Positions 30,601-38,155 of a stretch of 64,000 bases of DNA are shown piece by piece; the stretch's first letter is position 1, and each line of letters opens with the position of its first letter. Both the position numbers and the translations under genes were made by a program. Source of the DNA: Shinella zoogloeoides. GTDB taxonomy: Bacteria; Pseudomonadota; Alphaproteobacteria; Rhizobiales; Rhizobiaceae. The DNA is taken from NCBI RefSeq assembly GCF_033705735.1, contig NZ_CP131130.1, forward strand, positions 3,228,501 to 3,292,500, read 5' to 3'. Below the pieces are notes generated by a model. The model was not told the DNA's origin, did no database searches, and worked only from the letters and a program-made list of their open reading frames with translations.

Positions 30601-30791
30601 TCCGAGCGGATGACGCGGGCAGAGCGTCGGGTCGGCACATAGATGGTGACGTCGGCCAGCGCCAGCGGATCGGCGGGATCGTAGGTGAAGCCGGGAACGA
30701 GCCGCCCGTCGACAAGGCTTTGCGCGACCGTCTTCAGGAAGGGCAGGCTCGCCGGGATCGAATAGATGCGGCCGCCACCGCGCCTCGTCAT
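27615..30791 (-). CDS. addB: AddB double-strand-break repair nuclease
   Basis: The second subunit of AddAB. The 1058-residue protein has the alphaproteobacterial AddB N-terminus RIYSIPASLPFLKTVAQSL and a C-terminal nuclease domain with LTGIADRIDILPDGSADLLD followed by YKTGS and PQLALEAAAIKRGAF. I see no Walker A in the N-terminus, where Bacillus AddB has one, and too few cysteines near the nuclease to form the iron-sulfur cluster of Bacillus AddB. This fits the alphaproteobacterial type of AddB. It precedes addA and overlaps it by 8 bases. Confidence 0.92.
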   Translation of the reverse strand: MTRRGGGRIYSIPASLPFLKTVAQSLVDGRLVPGFTYDPADPLALADVTIYVPTRRSARVIRSEFVDLFGGRSAILPTIRALGETDDDSGFFDEVAPALLDMAEPLSGPTRLLELARLVLAWRNRLPAAVTSVHADSPLVAPASPADAVWLARNLAEIIDAMETEELDWSALENLDTSNHALWWQLTAEFLKIASDFWPARLTELNRSSPSLRRNATLHAETERYRHSPPSGPVIIAGSTGSIPATAGLIAAVAELPNGVVILPGLDRFMSDTEWMLVGRQDGAQKPDAASRSHPQYGLHRLLTRMGCTRADVETLGTPAETLEYRTKILSSAFLPTQATAGWGEVRGTLDAGRMAEAFRDVSLVEAANEREEALAIAIALRLALEDSEETQAALITPDRKLGRRVAAELARFGIEADDSAGTPLLSTPQGTLLRLLTEAALRPGDPVPLVALLKHPLARFGLAEVEMRAAVTALELTALRGGTAEIDISTLEPLLEAAIAQQAGDRHPPFWRTALPAEALPLARDLARRIAEAVEPLTGLLVQQSRTGRRFSSKLPLSDWAERTGRALEAVVVDARGDLAALWSGEAGDSLANLLKSVIETDGQIEADGPQWCDIIEALATSESVKPRSMRHPRVFIFGALESRLQSVDTVVIGGLNEGTWPGQAANDAFLSRIMKVEIGLEPPERRIGQLGHDLQMAAGAPKLILTRALRNGTAPTVASRWLQRLLAVGGPALAGDLRARGKSFIDWANAVDRSAPVPNAPRPAPRPPAELQPKKYSFSQIGRLRRDPYAIYAQHILRLDPIAPFNLDPGPAERGSLYHRIVDRFVREETTGESLSLISRILKEEFDAVALPPHIDAVWRPRFAAVARAFVDWHLKRAGSVRESLTEVPASLDLALSGVRLTGIADRIDILPDGSADLLDYKTGSTPSLKVARALLDPQLALEAAAIKRGAFRGPGIREPANLLYVRLKPGERFKEEQVNNEHAKSANATPKSATDLAEEALTELEKLLTGLIAGRYGFASRLIPEQERDYGGEYDHLARVAEWSSAENSGEGEDA

Positions 30792-30828
30792 GATTGCCTC
30801 CGGTTAGGAAGACCTGTGGCTGCGGCCC

Positions 30829-31563
30829 TCACGCCGCTGCCTCGCGGAAGGCGCCGATCACGGCCTCCGCCGCGCCGATGGCCTCGGGCGTGCCGACAGT
30901 GATCCAATGGCCTTCGAGCATGATGCCGCGCAGCCGGCCCGCTTCGATGGCGCGGTCGAAATAGATGTTGAGGTTGAAGGCGTCGTCCGGCGCATCGTCG
31001 AGCAGCGCCGGCATCAGCGCGAGCGCGCCGGCATAGACGACGGGCGTGCCGCTGCCTTCCCGGTAGCGGGTGAGGCGGCCTTCCGTATCGAGCGAAAAGT
31101 CCTTCTTGCCGTTGTGCCCGGTCGTGTCTTCCAGCTTCACGCAGAGCATGAAGATGTCCATGGTCTCGGGATCGAAGCTGTCCGCGAGCCGCTGGAGATT
31201 GGTCTTCTGGCCGGGTTTTTCGCCGATCCAGAAGAGATCGGCGTTCATGACGAGCACGGGTTCGCGGCCGAGCAGCTTCAGCCCCTTCGCAAGCCCGCCG
31301 CCGGAATTCATCAGCCGGTCCGTTTCGTCGGAAAGGACGATCTCTGGCACCGTCCGACTGGCGAGATGCGCCGTCATCTGGTCGGCGAAGTGGTGCACGT
31401 TGACAACCGCGCGCTTCACGCCCGCTTCGGCCAGCGCATCCAGCCCGTAGTCGATCATCGGCTTGCCGGCGATCGGCACCAGCGGTTTCGGCATGGTGTC
31501 GGTGACGGGGCGCAGGCGCGTTCCAAGGCCGGCGGCCAGCACCATGGCGTCTTCGATCTTCAT
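30829..31563 (-). CDS. murU: MurNAc-1-phosphate uridylyltransferase
   Basis: A 244-residue nucleotidyltransferase that makes UDP-MurNAc from MurNAc-1-phosphate in the anhydro-MurNAc recycling pathway. The signature VLAAGLGTRLRPVTDTMPKP (residues 8-27) and VLVMNADLFW are visible, with GTPEAIG near the end. The MurU assignment is supported by the gene directly before it, whose C-terminal half matches AmgK, the kinase that supplies MurNAc-1-phosphate. The gap between the two is 13 bases, so they are co-transcribed. Confidence 0.87.
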   Translation of the reverse strand: MKIEDAMVLAAGLGTRLRPVTDTMPKPLVPIAGKPMIDYGLDALAEAGVKRAVVNVHHFADQMTAHLASRTVPEIVLSDETDRLMNSGGGLAKGLKLLGREPVLVMNADLFWIGEKPGQKTNLQRLADSFDPETMDIFMLCVKLEDTTGHNGKKDFSLDTEGRLTRYREGSGTPVVYAGALALMPALLDDAPDDAFNLNIYFDRAIEAGRLRGIMLEGHWITVGTPEAIGAAEAVIGAFREAAA

Positions 31564-31576
31564 CGGGGCACTCGCG

Positions 31577-33073
31577 CTATGATTCGGTCGCGAGGATTCC
31601 AGCCTTTTCGCACCAGACGCGCAAGGGGGCGAGGTCGGGATGGGAAAGCGCCTGCGTCAGATAACGGAAGGTGCGCGGCATGTGGCGCATATAGGCGGGC
31701 TTGCCGTCGCGCTGCATCAGCCGCACCCAGATGCCGACCAGCTTGCAATTGCGCTGCGCCGCCATGACGTGCCAGTCGCGTGAGAAACGCTGCCGGTCGA
31801 AGCCGCCCTGTTCCTCGCGCAGAAAGAGGTAGCGCGCCAGCATGCCGTCCGCGAGGTCATCGGGAATATCGACGCGGGCATCCTGCACCAGCGAGGCGAC
31901 ATCATAGGCCGAGGGGCCGATCATCGCATCCTGGAAATCGATGATGCCGACCCGGTCGATGCCTGCGGCCTCCGGCCGCCAGATGATGTTCGGCGAATGG
32001 AAGTCGCGCAGCAGGAGATTGTGCTCGGCGGCCGAAAGGCTGGCGATCAGCCCGTCCCAGATGGCGATGTACTCTTGGCGCTCATCCTCGCTCGCCGGCG
32101 TGCCCCGTTTCCAGGGCAGGTACCAGTCGGTGAGGAGGCTCACCTCGATCTGCATGGCGTCCCGGTCGAAATCCGGCACGGTATGGACGATGCCATCCGC
32201 AACCGGCAGATCGCGCGCAAAAGCTTGCCCGTGCATATGCGCGAGGCAGGCGGTGCTCTCCAGATAGCGCTCCGCGATCGGCGCGCCCTCCGCATCGAGA
32301 ACGCCCTCGCTGCCGAGATCCTCGATCAGGAGGATGCCCTGTTCGATATCCGTCTCGTAGATGGCGGGCGCGCGAAGGCCGCAGGAAACGAGGTAACGGT
32401 CGACTGCGATGAACGGCTTCACGTCCTCGGCGATATGGGCGATCTGCTGGTAATATTTGCCATGGGCGAGGATCGGGCCGGGCGTGTGGCGCGGCGCGTC
32501 CATCAGCACATAGCGCGCGCCGCCGGAGGTGACATGCTCATAGGCGCGCACGGAGGCATCGCCCGTCAGGTGCCGGCGGGTGGCATCCCGGTAGCCGGCT
32601 TCGTCGAGGAAGGCGCGGATGGCGAGGGACCGCTCGATGCGGGCAAGCGCCGGTGCCGGGCCATCGATGACGACGCGCCGGCCCTCGCCTTCATGCGTGA
32701 AGGTCAGGGTGATGCCGTCGGCGGGCAGGGCGCCTTCGCCCTTTTCCGGCCATTCGACGAGGCAGATGCCGTCGGCAAGTGCCTCGTCGAAGCCGAGTTC
32801 GTCGATCTCGGCGGCATCCGCGATGCGATAGAGGTCGAAATGGGCGACGGGAAGCCTGAGATCGTAGCTCTGCACCAGCGTGAAGGTCGGGCTCGGCACT
32901 TCGAGGAAGGCATCATCCGCGATGGCGCGGATCACCGCGCGCGAGAAGGTCGACTTGCCGGCGCCGAGATCGCCGGAGAGCGCGACATAGTCGCCGCGCT
33001 TCAACGCAATCGCCATGTCCTCGCCGAAGCGGATGGTCGCGGCTTCGTCGGCAAGGACGATGTCGAGCGCCAT
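31577..33073 (-). CDS. Fusion of TsaE (tRNA t6A ATPase) and AmgK-type sugar kinase
   Basis: A 498-residue two-domain protein. Residues 1-150 are TsaE, the ATPase of tRNA threonylcarbamoyladenosine synthesis, with Walker A SGDLGAGKSTFSRAVIRAI and EVPSPTFTLVQSY. Residues 160-498 are an aminoglycoside-phosphotransferase-fold kinase with catalytic LLLRDFHSPNIIWRPE (Asp near residue 356) and the metal motif IIDFQDAMIGP. That pattern fits AmgK, the MurNAc/GlcNAc anomeric kinase of peptidoglycan recycling. MurU follows 13 bases later, which supports that. The reading frame is continuous through both domains. It starts 4 bases after divL. Confidence 0.88.
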   Translation of the reverse strand: MALDIVLADEAATIRFGEDMAIALKRGDYVALSGDLGAGKSTFSRAVIRAIADDAFLEVPSPTFTLVQSYDLRLPVAHFDLYRIADAAEIDELGFDEALADGICLVEWPEKGEGALPADGITLTFTHEGEGRRVVIDGPAPALARIERSLAIRAFLDEAGYRDATRRHLTGDASVRAYEHVTSGGARYVLMDAPRHTPGPILAHGKYYQQIAHIAEDVKPFIAVDRYLVSCGLRAPAIYETDIEQGILLIEDLGSEGVLDAEGAPIAERYLESTACLAHMHGQAFARDLPVADGIVHTVPDFDRDAMQIEVSLLTDWYLPWKRGTPASEDERQEYIAIWDGLIASLSAAEHNLLLRDFHSPNIIWRPEAAGIDRVGIIDFQDAMIGPSAYDVASLVQDARVDIPDDLADGMLARYLFLREEQGGFDRQRFSRDWHVMAAQRNCKLVGIWVRLMQRDGKPAYMRHMPRTFRYLTQALSHPDLAPLRVWCEKAGILATES

Positions 33074-33077
33074 GCGC

Positions 33078-35615
33078 CTATTCCGCTGCCGCGAACGAGG
33101 TCATCGTCGCCGAGGGAATGCGCACGGTGACGTCCGTGCCGCGGCCCTCGTGGCTGTCGATCTTGACGGTGCCGTGATGCAGGCTGACGAAGCTCTCCAC
33201 GATGGAAAGGCCGAGGCCCGCCCCGCCGTGGCGACCGTGGCTTTCGAAGCGGTTGAACACGGTCTTCAGCACGTCCTGCGGAATGCCCGGCCCCCGGTCG
33301 GAGACCATGAAGACGAGGTCGCTGCCTTCGCGCCAGCAGCGGAAGCCGATGGCGCTGCCGGCCGGCGCGAAATTCGCGGCATTGCCGAGCAGCTTGATGA
33401 GGATCTGCTTGAGCCGCTGCTGGTCGGCGACGATGGTGCCGAGATTGTCGGGCGCGGTGATCTCCAGCGTCACCTGCGCGTCGTGCAGCCGATCGGCGAA
33501 CTGCATCGACACATCGTCGATGAGGTCCGTCAGGTTGATCTCGGTATAGTCGAGCTCCATGATGCCGGCATCGACGGTCGCAAGGTCGAGGATGTCGTTG
33601 ACGATGGTCAGCAGCACCGCCGAGGAGGTCGCGATATGGTCGACATATTCGGCCTGCCGGTCGTTGAGGTCGCCCATGGTCGGCGTCTTCAGGAGGTCGG
33701 CGAAGCCGATGATATTGGTCAGCGGCGAGCGCAGCTCGTAGGAGACGTGCTGCACGAAATCGTTCTTCAGCGCGTCGGCCTTGCGCAGCGCCTCGTTCTT
33801 CTCGGTCAGCGCCCGGCTGACGCGCACACTGTCGGTGACGTTGACGAAGGTCAGCATCGTCTGGGCGTTGGAGAGCGGAATGACCGCGAAGTCGAGAATG
33901 AGCCCGGTGCGCAGCTCCAGCACGCCCTGGCAGGAGGGTCGCTCGTCGTCGAAGCTGGTGATGATGTGCGCGAAGCGCTTCCAGCCGTCCGGCTTGTCGT
34001 AGGAGGGCGCGCAGGCCTGCTCGATGGCGCGGATATGGGTGCCGGATTTCGCCTCGGCCTCGCTGATGCCCCACAGCGCCCGGAAGGCCGGGTTGGAGAG
34101 GCGGATGCGCCCGTCCGGGCTGAACACCGCGACGCCTTCGGCGAGGTGATCGATCGTCTCGTCCTGCACCTGCACCAGCGTGTTGTAGCGCGTCTCGAGA
34201 TCGACCTTTTCCGTCAGGTTCTCGAAGACCCAGGTGGCGCCGCCCTGCGGGCGGGCGGTGGCGAAGACGCGCAGCGTCTGGCCGTTCGGCAGGTGCCAGA
34301 GGTCGGTCTGCGTATCGATGGCGCGATAGACGGAAAGCGCGGTTTCCTTCCACTGTTTCCAGTTGAGCTGTTCCGGCAGCTTGCCGGCGGCGCGCAGGCG
34401 ATCGAGCAGCTCGCCGTTGCCGGGCTTGCCTTCGAGGAAGGCCGTGTCGACCTCCCACATGGTCTGGAAGGCCTGGTTGTAGAATTGCAGGCGCTGGTCG
34501 CCGTCGAAGATCGCGACGGGCGTCGCGAGATGATCGAGCGTTTCGGCGTGGCTCTTCAGCGTGCGCGCCAGTTCCTCGCGCACCGCCTCGACATCGGAGA
34601 CGTTGACGGCGATGCCGGCGGAGCCCGTCGCGCTGCGGGCGTCCACCACGTCGAAGAAGCTGCGGTTGCCGTGCACGACGGTCGAGACCTTGTCGCGGAA
34701 CGGTGTGTCATAGGTGCTGGTGGCGCGGATCTTTTCGCGCGCGATGGTCGGCAGCAGTTCGCGGCCCTCGGTGACGGCACCGGCCGCGTCCCTCGCCTCG
34801 ACGGCCTCGGCATAGGCTTCGTTCACCCAGGCGAGCGAGCCGTCCGCGGCGCGCTGCCAGACGGGCAGGTCGATCTGGTCGAGCAGGCCCTGCAGGGTCG
34901 TCAGCGCGGCGACCAGCCGGTCGCGCTCCAGCTTCAGTTCGGCGGCTTCCGCACGCAGATTGTTGAGTGCCACGAAGCGCACGAAGGCCTGCCCGCCGGA
35001 AACGCGGCCCTGCGCTTCCAGCACTTCCTCGCGGGTCGTTTCCACGACGAGGTCGAAGCTCTGGGCCTGCGAGCGCAGTTTTTCGACGGCGCGCTCGATC
35101 TCGCTGGCGGAGGCCGGCTTCAGCCAGCGGCCGAAGGCGAGGAAATCGCGGTCGGCCTGCGGCGCGCCGGTTTCCGGCGGCAACTGGCCCAGGAATTCCG
35201 GCTTGCCGGAAAGGCCGTCCCACATGACGATGCGGCGGTTCTTGTCGCCGATCAGCGCCTGGAGGCGGGAAACGGTGTGGCGTGCGTCGGAAAGATGCGC
35301 GCGAAGCTCGCGGTGCTCGGCCTCCATGCGGCCGCGCTGGCGGATCATCCAGAGCGCCGAGATCATTGCCGCCGACAGGACGCCGAGCATCATGGATCCG
35401 GTGACGATTTCCGTGGTGGCGAGATGGTCGGCGGCATGCGCCGGGCCGGCAAGGGCAAGCGACGCCAGCGCCGAGCCGGCCGCAAGGATGCGCCTGCCGC
35501 GGCCCGTCAACCAGCCGTTAACCATATTTGCATTTTGCGGCGCAAGCCTATGCGCCATATCCCGCCCCGGCAGGCTGAAAGCCTGCCCGGAACGGCCTCG
35601 TGTCTGTTCCGCCAT
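33078..35615 (-). CDS. divL: DivL-type PAS sensor pseudo-histidine kinase
   Basis: A membrane-anchored cell-cycle kinase homologue of about 845 residues. Order: signal-like hydrophobic stretch ILAAGSALASLALAGPAHA, a transmembrane segment, a coiled coil, several PAS domains (about 225-570), DHp and ATPase domains (N box LLGNAANFA, G box GAGLGLSIVESF). The H-box reads FVQHVSYELRSPLTNIIGF: the phospho-acceptor histidine is replaced by tyrosine (codon at 33738-33740, residue 626 with this start). That substitution is the hallmark of Caulobacter DivL, which acts with DivK and CckA. The start is uncertain: 35615 is used; 35657 and 35558 are possible. Confidence 0.88.
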   Translation of the reverse strand: MAEQTRGRSGQAFSLPGRDMAHRLAPQNANMVNGWLTGRGRRILAAGSALASLALAGPAHAADHLATTEIVTGSMMLGVLSAAMISALWMIRQRGRMEAEHRELRAHLSDARHTVSRLQALIGDKNRRIVMWDGLSGKPEFLGQLPPETGAPQADRDFLAFGRWLKPASASEIERAVEKLRSQAQSFDLVVETTREEVLEAQGRVSGGQAFVRFVALNNLRAEAAELKLERDRLVAALTTLQGLLDQIDLPVWQRAADGSLAWVNEAYAEAVEARDAAGAVTEGRELLPTIAREKIRATSTYDTPFRDKVSTVVHGNRSFFDVVDARSATGSAGIAVNVSDVEAVREELARTLKSHAETLDHLATPVAIFDGDQRLQFYNQAFQTMWEVDTAFLEGKPGNGELLDRLRAAGKLPEQLNWKQWKETALSVYRAIDTQTDLWHLPNGQTLRVFATARPQGGATWVFENLTEKVDLETRYNTLVQVQDETIDHLAEGVAVFSPDGRIRLSNPAFRALWGISEAEAKSGTHIRAIEQACAPSYDKPDGWKRFAHIITSFDDERPSCQGVLELRTGLILDFAVIPLSNAQTMLTFVNVTDSVRVSRALTEKNEALRKADALKNDFVQHVSYELRSPLTNIIGFADLLKTPTMGDLNDRQAEYVDHIATSSAVLLTIVNDILDLATVDAGIMELDYTEINLTDLIDDVSMQFADRLHDAQVTLEITAPDNLGTIVADQQRLKQILIKLLGNAANFAPAGSAIGFRCWREGSDLVFMVSDRGPGIPQDVLKTVFNRFESHGRHGGAGLGLSIVESFVSLHHGTVKIDSHEGRGTDVTVRIPSATMTSFAAAE

Positions 35616-35750
35616 CATCCCCGGTATGTCTCCGTCCGTTTGCCGCCTGATCGACAAGACATCCCAATCCGGCGCGCAAGGTCCGCATCTCCACGCCGAA
35701 TCAACGCTTTAACGATACTTGTTTCACGAATCGTCGGGAAGGGACGGGGA

Positions 35751-35790
35751 CAAAAAAGAGGCGGCGCGCCTTGTCAAGCGCGCCGCCTCT
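35751..35790 (-). terminator. Intrinsic terminator of ahcY
   Basis: A perfect 13-bp stem (35757-35769 with 35778-35790) is followed on the minus strand by a run of six T residues. It stands 28 bases after the ahcY stop and isolates ahcY from divL. Confidence 0.92.
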
Positions 35791-35817
35791 AGATGTTGTG
35801 GATAATCCGGGTAAGGA

Positions 35818-37218
35818 TCAGTACCTGTAGTGCTCGGCCTTGAACGGACCCTGCGGCGTCACGCCGATATAGCCGGCCTGCTCCTCGGAGAGTTCCGTGA
35901 GGCGGGCGCCGAGCTTGGCGAGATGCAGGCGCGCGACCTTCTCGTCGAGCTGCTTGGGCAGGATGTAGACTTCGTTCTGGTAGTTCTCGCCCTTGGTGTA
36001 GAGCTCGATCTGGGCCAGCACCTGGTTCGAGAACGAGGCGGACATGACGAAGGACGGGTGGCCGGTCGCGTTGCCGAGATTGAGCAGGCGGCCTTCCGAG
36101 AGCAGGATCATGCGGTTGCCCTTCGGGAACTCGATCATGTCGACCTGCGGCTTGATGTTCGTCCACTTGAAATTGCGGAGCGCGGCGACCTGGATCTCGT
36201 TGTCGAAGTGGCCGATATTGCCGACGATCGCCATGTCCTTCATCTCGCGCATGTGCTCGATGCGGATGACGTCCTTGTTGCCGGTCGTGGTGATGAAGAT
36301 GTCGGCGGAGGACACGACGTCCTCGAGCTGTACGACTTCAAAACCGTCCATGGCGGCCTGCAGGGCGCAGATCGGGTCGATTTCCGTGACTTTGACGCGG
36401 GCGCCGGCGCCGCGCAGCGATGCGGCAGAACCCTTGCCGACGTCGCCGTAGCCGCAGACGACGGCGACCTTGCCGGCCATCATCACGTCGGTGCCGCGGC
36501 GGATGCCGTCGACCAGCGATTCCTTGCAGCCGTACTTGTTGTCGAACTTCGACTTGGTGACCGAGTCGTTGACGTTGATCGCCGGGAAGGGCAGCAGGCC
36601 CTTCTGCTGGAGCTGGTAGAGACGGTTGACGCCGGTGGTCGTCTCTTCCGTCACGCCCTTGATCGCGTCGCGCTGCTTGGTGAACCAGCCCGGGGAGGCG
36701 GCAAGGCGCTGCTTGATCTGCGCGAAGAGGATTTCCTCTTCTTCCGAACCGGGATTGACCAGCACGTTCTCGCCGGCTTCGGCGCGGGCGCCGAGCAGGA
36801 TGTACATGGTGGCGTCGCCGCCGTCGTCGAGGATCATGTTGGAGAGGCCGCCGTCGGCCCACTGGAAGATCTTGTCCGTATACTGCCAGTATTCAGTAAG
36901 GCTCTCGCCCTTGACGGCATAGACCGGGATGCCGGCGGCCGCGATGGCGGCGGCGGCGTGGTCCTGCGTGGAGAAGATGTTGCACGAGGCCCAGCGGACG
37001 TCGGCGCCGAGCGCGACCAGCGTCTCGATGAGGACAGCGGTCTGGATGGTCATGTGCAGCGAGCCGGTAATGCGTGCGCCCTTGAGCGGCTTGGAGGCGC
37101 CGAACTCTTCGCGGCAGGCCATCAGGCCCGGCATTTCCGTCTCGGCGATCTGAATTTCCTTGCGGCCGAAATCGGCGAGCCCGATATCGGCGACGTGGTA
37201 GTCCTGCGTGGTGGTCAT
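35818..37218 (-). CDS. ahcY: S-adenosylhomocysteine hydrolase
   Basis: Converts S-adenosylhomocysteine, the by-product of methyl transfer, to homocysteine and adenosine. The 466-residue protein has [37 protein letters not shown], the substrate loop with [17 protein letters not shown], and the NAD site [15 protein letters not shown]. It ends FKAEHYRY, the conserved C-terminus with the Lys and Tyr that reach the partner subunit. The start at ATG 37218 has GGAG 7 bases upstream. The leader holds a palindromic operator and a hairpin that includes that Shine-Dalgarno. Confidence 0.97.
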   Translation of the reverse strand: MTTTQDYHVADIGLADFGRKEIQIAETEMPGLMACREEFGASKPLKGARITGSLHMTIQTAVLIETLVALGADVRWASCNIFSTQDHAAAAIAAAGIPVYAVKGESLTEYWQYTDKIFQWADGGLSNMILDDGGDATMYILLGARAEAGENVLVNPGSEEEEILFAQIKQRLAASPGWFTKQRDAIKGVTEETTTGVNRLYQLQQKGLLPFPAINVNDSVTKSKFDNKYGCKESLVDGIRRGTDVMMAGKVAVVCGYGDVGKGSAASLRGAGARVKVTEIDPICALQAAMDGFEVVQLEDVVSSADIFITTTGNKDVIRIEHMREMKDMAIVGNIGHFDNEIQVAALRNFKWTNIKPQVDMIEFPKGNRMILLSEGRLLNLGNATGHPSFVMSASFSNQVLAQIELYTKGENYQNEVYILPKQLDEKVARLHLAKLGARLTELSEEQAGYIGVTPQGPFKAEHYRY

Positions 37219-37225
37219 CAAAAAT

Positions 37226-37269
37226 CTCCAGTCGTGATGGCGCTTCCTATCAGGAAACGGCGACTGGAG
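37226..37269 (-). promoter_or_regulatory. ahcY leader hairpin that sequesters the Shine-Dalgarno
   Basis: In the ahcY transcript, CUCCAGUCG (37269-37261) pairs perfectly over 9 bases with CGACUGGAG (37234-37226), whose GGAG is the ahcY ribosome binding site. The loop contains a second small hairpin UUCCU-GAU-AGGAA. This would hide the site until melted by a ligand, protein or ribosome. It does not match the SAH or SAM riboswitch consensus that I know. Confidence 0.5.
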
Positions 37270-37278
37270 CAACCGGAC

Positions 37279-37294
37279 ATAAAGAAGTCTTTAT
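37279..37294. promoter_or_regulatory. Palindromic operator upstream of ahcY, SahR-like
   Basis: ATAAAGA-AG-TCTTTAT is a perfect 7-bp inverted repeat with a 2-base spacer. On the ahcY strand TATAAA, a likely -10 element, overlaps it. ArsR-family SahR represses SAH-cycle genes including ahcY in proteobacteria; this palindrome has the kind of half-site I associate with it, but that match is from memory. No sahR gene lies in the window. Confidence 0.5.
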
Positions 37295-37315
37295 ATCCTT
37301 ATGTCTGCGCGTGGT

Positions 37316-37588
37316 TTACATTTCCTCGCCGAAGCGGTCGGCAATCAGCGCGTCCAGCGCGTCGAGCACCTCGCGCGCCTGGCTGCCCGTCGCGGTGACG
37401 AGCACGCTGCAGCCGGGGCTGGCGGCCAGCATCATCAGGCCCATGATCGAGGTGCCACCCACCGTCATGCCGTCCTTGGAGACGGTCACTTCCGCGTCGT
37501 AGCCGTCGACGGTCTGGACGAACTTGGCCGAGGCGCGGGCGTGCAGGCCGCGCTTGTTGATGATGAGAAGCTCTTTCGAGGCGGTCAT
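37316..37588 (-). CDS. ptsH: Phosphocarrier protein HPr (regulatory PTS)
   Basis: A 90-residue HPr. The active histidine is His16 in GLHARASAKFVQ, and the regulatory serine is Ser47 in GGTSIMGLMMLAAS, the site used by HprK. With the EIIA and HprK genes on the same strand, and no sugar permease nearby, it belongs to the regulatory phosphotransfer chain of alphaproteobacteria rather than to a sugar-transport PTS. It follows the EIIA gene by 15 bases. Confidence 0.93.
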   Translation of the reverse strand: MTASKELLIINKRGLHARASAKFVQTVDGYDAEVTVSKDGMTVGGTSIMGLMMLAASPGCSVLVTATGSQAREVLDALDALIADRFGEEM

Positions 37589-37603
37589 GGGCGGCAGGGA
37601 ACC

Positions 37604-38005
37604 TTACTTGCCGCTGAGGACGCGGCTTGCCACGTTGATATATTTGCGGCCGGCTTCCGACGCGTCGATCAGCGCCTTTTCCATGTTGTTCTCGCCGCGG
37701 ATGCCGGCGAGCTTGATCAGCATGGGCAGGTTGACGCCGGCGATCACCTCGATGCCCTCGCCGGTCATCACGGAGATCGCGAGGTTCGACGGGGTGCCGC
37801 CGAACATGTCGGTGAGGATGATCACGCCATGGCCCTGGTCGGCCCGGTTGACGGCCTCCAGGATATCCTGGCGGCGCTGGTCCATGTCGTCCTCGGGGCC
37901 GATGCAGACCGTCTCGATGGCCTTTTGCGGACCGACAACATGTTCAAGGGCGTGACGGAATTCCTCCGCCAGCTTGCCATGGGTGACAAGCACCAGTCCG
38001 ATCAT
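37604..38005 (-). CDS. PTS EIIA component, mannose-type fold (regulatory)
   Basis: A 133-residue EIIA-Man/DhaM-like domain with the active His9 in LVTHGKLAEEF and DMFGGTPSN, the signature of the family. No EIIB or EIIC gene accompanies it. In alphaproteobacteria this isolated domain takes phosphate from HPr as part of the regulatory PTS. The start at 38005 (MIGLVLVTHG) is preferred to longer forms that lack family sequence. The gene product of ptsH is its donor and partner. Confidence 0.9.
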   Translation of the reverse strand: MIGLVLVTHGKLAEEFRHALEHVVGPQKAIETVCIGPEDDMDQRRQDILEAVNRADQGHGVIILTDMFGGTPSNLAISVMTGEGIEVIAGVNLPMLIKLAGIRGENNMEKALIDASEAGRKYINVASRVLSGK

Positions 38006-38155
38006 CAGCAGTCGCTCCAGTTTCCCGACACAAACGGACGGCCCATTACCGCAATGCAACAATTCCGTCCACCGTTGGGGTGGCCATCATGTCAATGAAA
38101 AGCCCGAGTGCAAGCCCTAAATGCCCGTTCTGGCGTTTTGCCGGGGCTTTTGCGG

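Noticed and set aside
31577..33073. Assembly error joining tsaE and a kinase gene
   Set aside because: The frame is continuous, the linker is normal coding sequence, and the downstream MurU gene makes functional sense of the kinase half.
33015..35792. 925-codon + strand open frame opposite divL
   Set aside because: It has no conserved motif, and the DivL kinase domain on the minus strand is unambiguous.
37219..37315. Known SAH or SAM riboswitch in the ahcY leader
   Set aside because: The leader is short and does not show the conserved cores of those classes as I know them. I kept only the hairpin that hides the SD and the palindrome.
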